Assembly (NCBI GenBank): GCA_905372595.1
Contig: CAJPPS010000003.1
Span: 1-20,060 of the forward strand
Direction: 5' to 3'
From: an uncultured Capnocytophaga sp.
GTDB lineage: Bacteria > Bacteroidota > Bacteroidia > Flavobacteriales > Flavobacteriaceae
DNA: 20,060 nt
Shown: piece after piece, positions 1 through 7,410 of the stretch
Layout of the letters: the number at the start of each line of letters is the position of its first letter
Numbering within the stretch: position 1 is the stretch's first letter
Program-made: the position numbers and the translations under genes
Notes under the pieces: generated by a model
Database searches by the model: none
The model's input: the letters and a program-made list of their open reading frames with translations, nothing else
Told to the model about the DNA's origin: nothing

Positions 1-177
1 ATACACATATTCATTTATCGATGTAAAAGTAATATTTTTTATTGATTTTTCAAAGAAATTTATTCAAAGACAAACTGACTCATAAAGTATATTATGAAAA
101 AATCTTGATAAAAAAGAAACGGAAATTAAGAACAAAAACTTTTTGTTAAAAAACAAAGCTGTTTCATTTTTTAAATG

Positions 178-185
178 TAACTTTG
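178..185 (+). promoter_or_regulatory. guaB promoter, -7 box
   Basis: TAACTTTG fits the Bacteroidota -7 consensus TAnnTTTG and ends 27 bases before the guaB ATG. I see no TTG at the usual -33 distance, so only the -7 element is supported. Confidence 0.6.
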
Positions 186-212
186 TAGCTTTAATTCCAA
201 ACGTATCATTTT

Positions 213-1691
213 ATGAATCCCGACAACCCAAAAATTATTAGTGAAGGACTTACCTATGATGATGTACTACTCGTTCCTCAATACTCTGAAGTGTTACCCA
301 GAGAGGTATCCATCCAGTCCTTCTTCAGTAGGAATATCCCTTTGAATGTCCCTATTGTCTCAGCAGCAATGGATACTGTAACCGAATCGGCAATGGCAAT
401 TGCAATCGCTCGTGAAGGAGGTATCGGAGTACTCCACAAGAATATGACAATAGAAGAACAAGCCCAACAAGTACGTAAGGTAAAGCGTGCTGAAAGTGGA
501 ATGATCATCGATCCTGTAACCCTCTCTCTCTCCTCCACCGTAGGAGATGCCAAATTATGTATGAAAGAACACAGCATTGGAGGGATTCCTATTGTGGATT
601 CTCAGGGAATTCTCAAGGGAATTGTAACAAATCGAGATTTGCGTTTTGAGCGTGATAATAAGCGTCCTATTACTGAAATTATGACCAGCCAATACCTGAT
701 CACTGCTCCTGAAGGAGTCTCTATGCAGGAAGCTGAGAAAATACTAGAACGCAACAAGATAGAAAAGCTCCCTGTAGTGAATAAAGATAACAAACTCGTA
801 GGACTTATTACTTTCCGTGATATTGCGAACCTACAGAGCAAGTCTGTTTCTAATAAAGACAGCATAGGTCGCCTTAGGGTAGCCGCTGCTTTAGGAGTTA
901 CTGTAGATGCTGTAGAGCGTGCTGGCGCACTTGTACAAGCAGGGGTAGATGCCGTAGTGATTGATACCGCTCACGGACATACTCGTGGCGTGGTTTCTGT
1001 TCTCAAGAAAGTAAAAGAACATTTCCCTGATCTAGACGTAGTAGTAGGAAATATCGCTACTGCTGAAGCGGCTCTTTATCTAGCCCAAGCGGGAGCCGAT
1101 GCGGTAAAAGTAGGTATAGGACCTGGTTCTATCTGTACTACTCGTGTAGTAGCTGGAGTAGGATATCCGCAACTCTCAGCTGTGATGCAGGTAGCTGCAG
1201 CTCTCAAGGCTAAGGGAATCCAAATTCCTGTTATTGCCGATGGAGGTATTCGTTACACAGGAGATATTGTGAAAGCCATCGCTGCAGGTGCGGACTGTGT
1301 AATGCTAGGCTCTCTCCTTGCTGGTATCAAAGAATCCCCTGGGGAAACCATCATCTTTGAAGGAAGAAAATTCAAATCCTACCGTGGTATGGGCTCCGTT
1401 GAGGCTATGCAACACGGAAGCAAAGACCGTTATTTCCAAGATGTAGAAGACGATATCAAGAAGCTGGTTCCTGAAGGAATTGTGGGAAGAGTCCCTTACA
1501 AAGGAGAATTACAGGAGAGTATGCACCAATTCATTGGGGGCTTACGTGCAGGTATGGGGTACTGTGGAGCTAAAGATATTGCTACCCTAAAAGAAACTGG
1601 AAAATTCGTCCGTATTACCACCAGTGGCATTGCTGAAAGCCACCCTCACAATGTTACTATCACTAAGGAAGCTCCTAACTATTCCCGATAG
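213..1691 (+). CDS. guaB: Inosine-5'-monophosphate dehydrogenase
   Basis: This cytosolic enzyme oxidises IMP to XMP with NAD+, the committed step of GMP synthesis. The 492 residues match the usual bacterial length. The N-terminal barrel segment is followed by a tandem CBS-domain insert (about residues 95-210), which in this family binds adenine/guanine nucleotides and tunes activity. The barrel then resumes, with the catalytic loop GPGSICTT around the nucleophile Cys308, the IMP-binding segment IADGGIRYTG (341-350), RGMGSVEAM (391-399) and the flap motif GRVPYKG (425-431). The start gives the normal N-terminus and lies just after a good -7 box. It appears monocistronic, since a hairpin terminator follows 32 bases after the stop. 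No anomaly was seen. Confidence 0.98.
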   Translation: MNPDNPKIISEGLTYDDVLLVPQYSEVLPREVSIQSFFSRNIPLNVPIVSAAMDTVTESAMAIAIAREGGIGVLHKNMTIEEQAQQVRKVKRAESGMIIDPVTLSLSSTVGDAKLCMKEHSIGGIPIVDSQGILKGIVTNRDLRFERDNKRPITEIMTSQYLITAPEGVSMQEAEKILERNKIEKLPVVNKDNKLVGLITFRDIANLQSKSVSNKDSIGRLRVAAALGVTVDAVERAGALVQAGVDAVVIDTAHGHTRGVVSVLKKVKEHFPDLDVVVGNIATAEAALYLAQAGADAVKVGIGPGSICTTRVVAGVGYPQLSAVMQVAAALKAKGIQIPVIADGGIRYTGDIVKAIAAGADCVMLGSLLAGIKESPGETIIFEGRKFKSYRGMGSVEAMQHGSKDRYFQDVEDDIKKLVPEGIVGRVPYKGELQESMHQFIGGLRAGMGYCGAKDIATLKETGKFVRITTSGIAESHPHNVTITKEAPNYSR

Positions 1692-1722
1692 AAAATTGCT
1701 AAATTCAATATATTATAAAGAG

Positions 1723-1755
1723 AAAAAAGGAGCCCAATTATAGGCTCCTTTTTTT
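1723..1755. terminator. Bidirectional terminator between guaB and susD
   Basis: A perfect 12-bp inverted repeat (AAAAAAGGAGCC at 1723-1734 with GGCTCCTTTTTT at 1743-1754) has an 8-base loop. It gives a GC-rich stem core with a T-tract on both strands, so it can end guaB rightward and the susC-susD operon leftward. Confidence 0.9.
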
Positions 1756-1774
1756 GTTATTAGTTACTCCTTTC

Positions 1775-3430
1775 TTACGGACGAGTAGCAAAAATCAATC
1801 GTTTAGACCTCAAGTCCTGAGGATTCTGCATATTATTGAGTGCCTGAATATAGCTATCCTTATTCACTCCTGTATAGGTATCAGGATAGTTCATTCGGTC
1901 AGGAATACCTGTTATATCAGTAGCAGAAGGATCTTTCCTGAATTGATATACATAAGGATTTGTGGCAGGTAAGTTGGCTCTTACTCTTTCTCCTAATGTA
2001 AGTAAGGTTTTAGGATAGCCTGTACGGCGATACTCAACCCACGCTTCATCTGGGTCTCTGAAGAGAGAGATATACTTTTGAGTAAGTACGTTTTCCTCAT
2101 TAGCAGCGGGAAGGCTGGCAAGGAAAGCTGTCTTTTTAGCTTCTGGCACTCCCCATCTTTCCAAGGAAGCCTTTACTCCTGCTTTGTAGAAGTCGTTATT
2201 CCAATTCCTGATTTCAGAAAGAATAAAGCATACTTCACTATAGTCCATTAGCACTTCCTTAGCGGAAGAACTCAATATTTCTTTAGAGAAAAAAGAAACG
2301 GCTTCGCCTCCTTTGTATTGAGCTGATACATCTGATTCTTGCATTCCATAGGGCATTCCTACATACTTGGTGGTATCTATAGGCTGTAAATCATTTAAGG
2401 TATAACCATAGTAGATATCCCATTTATCTAGATTTTTTGTAGCAAAATATTTCTCCATACGAGGGTCTACTCCATAGCTCAAGCCTCTGTTCTGCGCTTT
2501 TTTATTATTTCCAGCCAAAAGCTTAACAAAATTAGAGGAAGGCAGATAATCCACACGGTTTCCTATAAAATAATCATAATATGCAGGAGCAGGGAAAGTG
2601 TAGTTATTCTCAAAAGAAAGCTCTATGCTATCTCCGTCACCAAGAAGTTCACCCTCATTGGAAGAAGCATAATGGGCAATGATATCTGTTACTTTCTGCT
2701 TCAATTCTGTTCCCAACACCGCTGCGGTAGCTCCTTTCAAGTGGTTAGCAATACGTAAACGTAAGGAATAAGCAAATTTTTTCAACTTCTGAGGGGTTCT
2801 GAACAAGAAATCTCCTTCAGAGAACACACGGGTATCTGTAACGTCTATCTGAGCAATAGCTGCTTCCAGTTCCTTAAGCAAATCATAGTAGATTTCTTTC
2901 TGAGAAGCATAGGCAGGTGTTACATATTTGTCCGTTTGGAGTGCTTGGAAGTTTGGATTTTGGCTATCTCCATAAGAATAATAAGGAATATCTCCGAAGG
3001 ATTGCACCATAATGCTGAAAGTATAAGCAAGCATTACTCGGGCAGCCGCTATCTGATTAGCATTTTTCCCATAGTCCTTCATCAGTTCTTGGGTAGCTGG
3101 GTCTGTATTATATTCTATAATTTTCTTATACCCCATTGCGCGTTTATAGCCTTGGAAGTAGAGTGTACTAGCTCCATTAGGGTCTAGCAAGTAACGACTT
3201 TCCTTAGTATAAATAGGCTGGGAGGTATATTGCATCCAAGTTAGGGTTTGCTTCCCTATATTATCATAGCCCCTAAGGTTATACATCAGTGCTTGGTTAT
3301 TTGCATTGAATAAGGCAGTAGGCAGATAATCTTCTGGGAGGTTCGGGTTGGTATTGATTTCTTCAAAATCCTTTGTACAGCTTCCCAAGAGGAGTCCTGT
3401 ACCTAATATGACTGTTAAAACATTTTTCAT
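1775..3430 (-). CDS. SusD/RagB-type outer-membrane lipoprotein (SusD_2-like)
   Basis: This is a 551-residue surface nutrient-binding lipoprotein that would form the lid on the SusC-like channel encoded 23 bases upstream. The signal peptide ends in a lipobox, LLGS-C, with Cys18 as the lipidated residue. The segment after it (DFEEINTNPN) is typical of the branch of SusD proteins often called SusD_2. The rest has the family's helical, TPR-like character, with many Tyr and Asn residues and no catalytic motif. It is co-transcribed with the SusC-like gene and ends at the terminator shared with guaB. The ligand cannot be read from the sequence: there is no glycoside hydrolase, peptidase or regulator nearby, so sugar, peptide or metal-chelate ligands all remain open. 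Confidence 0.93.
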   Translation of the reverse strand: MKNVLTVILGTGLLLGSCTKDFEEINTNPNLPEDYLPTALFNANNQALMYNLRGYDNIGKQTLTWMQYTSQPIYTKESRYLLDPNGASTLYFQGYKRAMGYKKIIEYNTDPATQELMKDYGKNANQIAAARVMLAYTFSIMVQSFGDIPYYSYGDSQNPNFQALQTDKYVTPAYASQKEIYYDLLKELEAAIAQIDVTDTRVFSEGDFLFRTPQKLKKFAYSLRLRIANHLKGATAAVLGTELKQKVTDIIAHYASSNEGELLGDGDSIELSFENNYTFPAPAYYDYFIGNRVDYLPSSNFVKLLAGNNKKAQNRGLSYGVDPRMEKYFATKNLDKWDIYYGYTLNDLQPIDTTKYVGMPYGMQESDVSAQYKGGEAVSFFSKEILSSSAKEVLMDYSEVCFILSEIRNWNNDFYKAGVKASLERWGVPEAKKTAFLASLPAANEENVLTQKYISLFRDPDEAWVEYRRTGYPKTLLTLGERVRANLPATNPYVYQFRKDPSATDITGIPDRMNYPDTYTGVNKDSYIQALNNMQNPQDLRSKRLIFATRP

Positions 3431-3453
3431 TTTAATTCCTTGTTTGGGTTACA

Positions 3454-6400
3454 CTATAATTTGAGACCTACACTTAAGCTAAAGCTTCTAGTGGTAGGAA
3501 GGGAAGAGTTCCCCATTCCTTGGTTGTACATAGCTGTTTCAGGATCCATACCATCCCAAGCGAGCATTCCTGTCCAGAGGTTATAGCCTGAAAGTGTGAA
3601 GTTCAAGCCTTTGATATGCTTAGTCTCAGGAAGAGGTACATCATAGGTAAGAGATAGGCTTCTGAGCTTTAAGAAAGTTGCATCAAATATCGCTTGTGCA
3701 TCTATCCCTTTGTAAAAAGTAGTTCCGTATTCTTTAGGAGAAATTCTCGTTTGGTTAGGCTGTCCTGCTAATGGGTTGGGTGTTTCTCTATCTGATTTCA
3801 AAGGAGCATATACCCCTTGCTGGATAATCCCTCTTTGTATTTTTTGGGTCGGGTTATTAGGGTCATCTATAAGGTCTCGCATTCCATTAGCTACTGTTTC
3901 ACGGATAGTTCCTGCATACATACCCAAGGCATAAGGTCCTGCATAATAATCTCCTCCGTGTTGGTAATCAAAGGTAAAGGAAAGACTAAAGTTGCCATAG
4001 GTAAGAGTATTGGTAAGCCCAGTGGTGAAGTCTGGAGTAATATTTCCGATTACTTCCTTGCTAGAAGAGCGAAGATAGAAACCATTTTCATCTACTAAGC
4101 GGTTGCCTTTGTCATCATACACATAATTACCTCCATAGATTTCTCCAAAAGGACGTCCTTCTACAGCATATAGCTCAGCATTTCCATAATACTCCCAAGT
4201 TACTTTATAACGAGTTAAACCAGGAGCCAATTTAAGAAGTTTGTTTCTGTTACGAGAAAGGTTCCAGTCGAATGACCAGCTGAATTTTTCTGACTGTACT
4301 GGAGTTGCAGAAAGTGTTACTTCGAATCCTCTATTAACCATTTCCCCACTATTTACTTTCTTATAAGTGAATCCGTTAGCTGCATCCACTGGCAAGGAAA
4401 GGATAAGGTCTTTAGAAAGGATATCATAATAAGAGAATCCTAAAGAGAGACGACTGTTAAAGAACTGAAGGTCAATACCTGCTTCTTTAGTTTCCTTGAT
4501 TTCAGGACGTAAGTCAGGATTATTCTGTTCATTAGGAGTTACATAGTGAGGAGCTCTTCTGAAAGTCTCTGAAACTGTAGGATAAGTTTTTAATACATAA
4601 GCAGAAGCATCATTTCCTACTTGAGCCCATCCTGCACGCACTTTACCATAGCTTAACCAAGAAGGTAGGTTTTTGAATGAGTTGGTAAATACATAAGAAG
4701 CTGTTACAGAAGGATAGAAGATAGGCACCGATACAGTAGAGAACCAATCCTGACGTCCTGTAAGCTCCACAAAGGCAGTGCTTTTATATCCAAAAGAAGC
4801 CATTCCATATACACTATTGGTACGAGTCCAAGAAGAATAAGTATATCCTTTAGCTCTTTCCCTACTATTAGAAGCTGAATAGTTATGAGGTACGAAAAGT
4901 CCTCCTCGAGTTTCCACTCCTGTATAACCATATTTATTCTGAGCACGGGCTACTCCTAAGAATCCTGTCAAAGAGAAATTATCCCCTAGCTTAGGTGTAT
5001 AGTGCAAGCGTGCTTCATAGTTGAAAGCAGCATTGTCATAGTTGTATTTTTTGTAGTGAGGAGTATCGTGAGAATCTTTGGCTCTTCTGTCCTCAGTGGT
5101 AAGGGCATAAATATCTCCATACATTTTGCCTACTAGGTAGAGGTTATCGGTGAAGTTATAGGTAAGTCCTATATTTCCAAAGAAGCGGTGACGTTTATCA
5201 TTCTGGGTAATTTCATTAAGCATCCAGTAAGGGTTATCGGTGAAGTTAGCCCTTCCATCTGACCAGCTAATTCTATTCCAAGTACGTTGCTTTCCTAGAG
5301 GGTCTTTGTAAAAGCGTTCCAAGTTTCTCATATCCAATTGGCGTTGAGTATATCCGTAAAGGATGGTAGAGAAACCACCATTATCATTGGCATCCGCATA
5401 ACTATAAGTAGGGTTATCACGTGTGGTAATGGTATAGTTCAAACCTCCTTCTGCTTTAAGCTTTCTAGAGAGGTCAGAAGTAAAGCTGAATGAGATATTA
5501 GAACGTTGGAGTCCTGTAGTAGGCACAATTCCTTTGGTTTGTGTATTTCCTAAGGAAAAACGCAAATTAGTTCCTGATACAGAACGTGTAATAGAAAGAG
5601 AGTTATTAATAGTCACCCCCGTATTAAAGAACTTATCTATGTCATTCTTTGGAGCTTGCCAAGGCACAGGTTTTAGATAGTGTTCTGGCAAATTTTTCTT
5701 ATCAAAAGCATACCAAGGTAAGTAAGGTGTTCCGTCATACTTAGGTCCCCAGCTTTCATCTACGTCATATTGGGCAAGTTTGTAGGTCTGTCCTTCTATT
5801 TCCTCTTCTGTAAAAGATGTCATATTACCTCCCCCATATTCATTCTGTAATTTAGGAGATATGTAAGCTCTATCAAAAGTCACAGAGGATTTCACATCAA
5901 TAGTAGTTTTTCCTCCTTTACCAGACTTGGTAGTATAGAGGATTACCCCATTACCTCCACGGCTTCCATAAAGGGCTGTGGCAGCTCCTCCTGTAAGGAC
6001 CGTAACAGATTCTATATCATCTTGGTTAATTTCAGAAGAAATATTTCCATACTTACTTCCCATATCCACCATAGGCACTCCATCAATTACGATAAGAGGC
6101 TGGTTACTTCCTGTAACACTTCCCTTACCACGGAGTTCCATTTTAGATCCTTGCATTCCTCCTGATGAAGAAGCAGTAAGCCCAGCTGTTTTCCCTTTGA
6201 GGTCATCCCCTCCTTCTAAGGTGGTATCGGTATATCCAGCAGCATTAGCATCACGTTCTATTCCTAAGGCTCCTACTTTCTTAGCATCTTCTGTAGCCAA
6301 AGGAAGTATTACATTAATAGAAGTCTCAAGACCTACTTTCCTTTGAACATTTTGATACCCTTGGGCGGCGAATTGTAGGGTTTCCTCAGCTTGCGCTACA

Positions 6401-6579
6401 ATGGAATAGCCCCCCTCGGAGTTGGTTGTAACATTCCTGCTGGTACCTACCACCAGTACGGTAGCGCCCACCACTGGCTTACCAGCACTATCCTTTACAC
6501 TCCCAGAGACAGTCTGTTGTGCAAAGGTTACTGTGGTGGTAACCAGCATAAATAATAAGAATAATTTTTTTAAGTTCAT
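3454..6579 (-). CDS. SusC/RagA-family TonB-dependent outer-membrane transporter
   Basis: This 1041-residue protein imports a ligand across the outer membrane using TonB energy, paired with the SusD-like lipoprotein that follows. A signal peptide (residues 1 to about 21, ending TFAQ) leads into a carboxypeptidase-regulatory-like domain (about 23-100, with VSGSVKDSAGKPVVGATV). The plug domain (about 118-225) carries the SusC signatures PLIVIDGVPM (161-170) and LYGSRGGNGVILYTTKSG (203-220). The remaining 800 or so residues are a beta-barrel rich in aromatic residues, and the C-terminus SLSVGLKL is typical for outer-membrane insertion. The length is normal for the family. A good promoter lies just upstream. 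The substrate is unknown because the locus lacks enzyme genes. Confidence 0.96.
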   Translation of the reverse strand: MNLKKLFLLFMLVTTTVTFAQQTVSGSVKDSAGKPVVGATVLVVGTSRNVTTNSEGGYSIVAQAEETLQFAAQGYQNVQRKVGLETSINVILPLATEDAKKVGALGIERDANAAGYTDTTLEGGDDLKGKTAGLTASSSGGMQGSKMELRGKGSVTGSNQPLIVIDGVPMVDMGSKYGNISSEINQDDIESVTVLTGGAATALYGSRGGNGVILYTTKSGKGGKTTIDVKSSVTFDRAYISPKLQNEYGGGNMTSFTEEEIEGQTYKLAQYDVDESWGPKYDGTPYLPWYAFDKKNLPEHYLKPVPWQAPKNDIDKFFNTGVTINNSLSITRSVSGTNLRFSLGNTQTKGIVPTTGLQRSNISFSFTSDLSRKLKAEGGLNYTITTRDNPTYSYADANDNGGFSTILYGYTQRQLDMRNLERFYKDPLGKQRTWNRISWSDGRANFTDNPYWMLNEITQNDKRHRFFGNIGLTYNFTDNLYLVGKMYGDIYALTTEDRRAKDSHDTPHYKKYNYDNAAFNYEARLHYTPKLGDNFSLTGFLGVARAQNKYGYTGVETRGGLFVPHNYSASNSRERAKGYTYSSWTRTNSVYGMASFGYKSTAFVELTGRQDWFSTVSVPIFYPSVTASYVFTNSFKNLPSWLSYGKVRAGWAQVGNDASAYVLKTYPTVSETFRRAPHYVTPNEQNNPDLRPEIKETKEAGIDLQFFNSRLSLGFSYYDILSKDLILSLPVDAANGFTYKKVNSGEMVNRGFEVTLSATPVQSEKFSWSFDWNLSRNRNKLLKLAPGLTRYKVTWEYYGNAELYAVEGRPFGEIYGGNYVYDDKGNRLVDENGFYLRSSSKEVIGNITPDFTTGLTNTLTYGNFSLSFTFDYQHGGDYYAGPYALGMYAGTIRETVANGMRDLIDDPNNPTQKIQRGIIQQGVYAPLKSDRETPNPLAGQPNQTRISPKEYGTTFYKGIDAQAIFDATFLKLRSLSLTYDVPLPETKHIKGLNFTLSGYNLWTGMLAWDGMDPETAMYNQGMGNSSLPTTRSFSLSVGLKL

Positions 6580-6607
6580 ATCTCTTATGATATTTTGATT
6601 AGTGTCC

Positions 6608-6641
6608 CAAAAATACGTTTTTTTCTTGAATTATACGCAAA
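6608..6641 (-). promoter_or_regulatory. susC-susD operon promoter
   Basis: On the minus strand, TTTG (6641-6638) is separated by 22 bases from TATTTTTG (6615-6608), fitting the Bacteroidota -33/-7 pattern. The predicted transcript would have a leader of roughly 20 bases before the ATG at 6579. Confidence 0.65.
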
Positions 6642-6764
6642 ATCTGACACTTTTTTCATCATTTTATATGTTAAATTTTAATTCTTCTTGATAACTTCTT
6701 CATAATGTGATAGAAATCTTTTTAATTTCTCTATCAAAAGAAGAAAAAACCTCCTGTTGATAAG

Positions 6765-6779
6765 TAAGTTAATAACTTA
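6765..6779. promoter_or_regulatory. Palindrome upstream of the nrdG promoter (possible operator)
   Basis: TAAGTTA-A-TAACTTA is a perfect inverted repeat with 7-base arms, ending 7 bases before the TTG of the nrdG promoter. That is a plausible position for a transcription factor. It does not match the FNR (TTGAT-N4-ATCAA) or NrdR boxes I know. In DNA this AT-rich it could arise by chance. Confidence 0.3.
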
Positions 6780-6786
6780 TTTTCTC

Positions 6787-6821
6787 TTGTGAAAAACACA
6801 TTTTTTTTCTGCTTACCTTTG
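6787..6821 (+). promoter_or_regulatory. nrdG-nrdD promoter
   Basis: TTG (6787-6789) and TACCTTTG (6814-6821) match the Bacteroidota promoter pattern, although the 24-base spacer is slightly long. The -7 box ends 25 bases before the nrdG ATG. Confidence 0.6.
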
Positions 6822-6846
6822 CCATACCACAAAACGAAATATTGAA

Positions 6847-7326
6847 ATGATACACTTCTCTGACTTACAAATTGTCCTTCAGGAAGTACCTGGAGAAATC
6901 AGCTTGTGTATAAGTGCCACAGGCTGCCCTCTACGATGTCAAGGATGTCATTCGCCTTTCCTATGGAAGAAAGATAGCGGTACTCCCCTTACAGATGAGC
7001 GGTTCATCAGTGAGATAGAACGCTATAGAGGAATGATTACCTGCGTCCTTTTTATGGGAGGAGAATGGGATATGGATGACCTCCTACACAAGCTACAAAT
7101 AGCCCGTACCTATTCTCTCCATACGTGTCTATACACAGGACTTGAAGAAAATCAGGTACCCCTTCTACTCAAAAAAGAACTTACTTGGCTCAAAACGGGT
7201 CCTTGGATAGCCTCCTTAGGAGGGCTCTGCTCCCCTACTACCAACCAACGCTTCATAGAGGTACAGAGTGGAAAGCTCCTCAATGAATGCTTCCTTCCAT
7301 CTTCCAATAGAAAAGCTATTTCTTAA
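6847..7326 (+). CDS. nrdG: Anaerobic ribonucleoside-triphosphate reductase activating protein
   Basis: This is a radical-SAM activase. It reductively cleaves S-adenosylmethionine at a 4Fe-4S cluster and uses the radical to create the glycyl radical on NrdD. The cluster motif C-x3-C-x2-C is plain at Cys27, Cys31 and Cys34 (CPLRCQGC), followed by HSPFLW. A Gly-rich FMGGEW segment near residues 75-80 fits the SAM-binding GGE motif. At 159 residues the length is normal for NrdG. It precedes nrdD by 84 bases on the same strand, so the activase and its only substrate are probably made from one transcript. The product acts in the cytosol and only without oxygen. Confidence 0.94.
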   Translation: MIHFSDLQIVLQEVPGEISLCISATGCPLRCQGCHSPFLWKKDSGTPLTDERFISEIERYRGMITCVLFMGGEWDMDDLLHKLQIARTYSLHTCLYTGLEENQVPLLLKKELTWLKTGPWIASLGGLCSPTTNQRFIEVQSGKLLNECFLPSSNRKAIS

Positions 7327-7359
7327 AGAACTTAATAACCCTGAGATACGATTTATGCT

Positions 7360-7378
7360 CCTCTTTTTTGCAAAGAGG
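7360..7378 (+). other. Hairpin between nrdG and nrdD
   Basis: CCTCTTT (7360-7366) and AAAGAGG (7372-7378) form a 7-bp stem with a 5-base loop, 33 bases before the nrdD start. No U-tract follows, so it is not a standard terminator. It could act in mRNA processing or in balancing nrdG against nrdD expression, but that is inference. Confidence 0.4.
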
Positions 7379-7410
7379 ATGGATTATCATCTCTATTAAA
7401 AATAAATACA

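Larger units (their letters stand above)
6580..6846. other. Divergent intergenic region, susC / nrdG
   Basis: This is a 267-base AT-rich spacer with one promoter for each side. Between them lies a 15-base palindrome (6765-6779) just upstream of the nrdG -33 element. I see no small gene or RNA hairpin with a GC-rich stem in it. Confidence 0.6.

Noticed and set aside
17..35. Possible divergent promoter at the left edge (minus-strand TACTTTTA)
   Set aside because: It has one mismatch to the -7 consensus, and no gene within the window could use it.
5978..6346. Open frame of 122 codons on the plus strand opposite the SusC-like gene
   Set aside because: The minus-strand protein is a clear full-length SusC family member, and this frame shows no recognisable domain, promoter or start signal.
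6580..6846. NrdR or FNR box controlling nrdG-nrdD
   Set aside because: I could find no convincing match to either known consensus on either strand.
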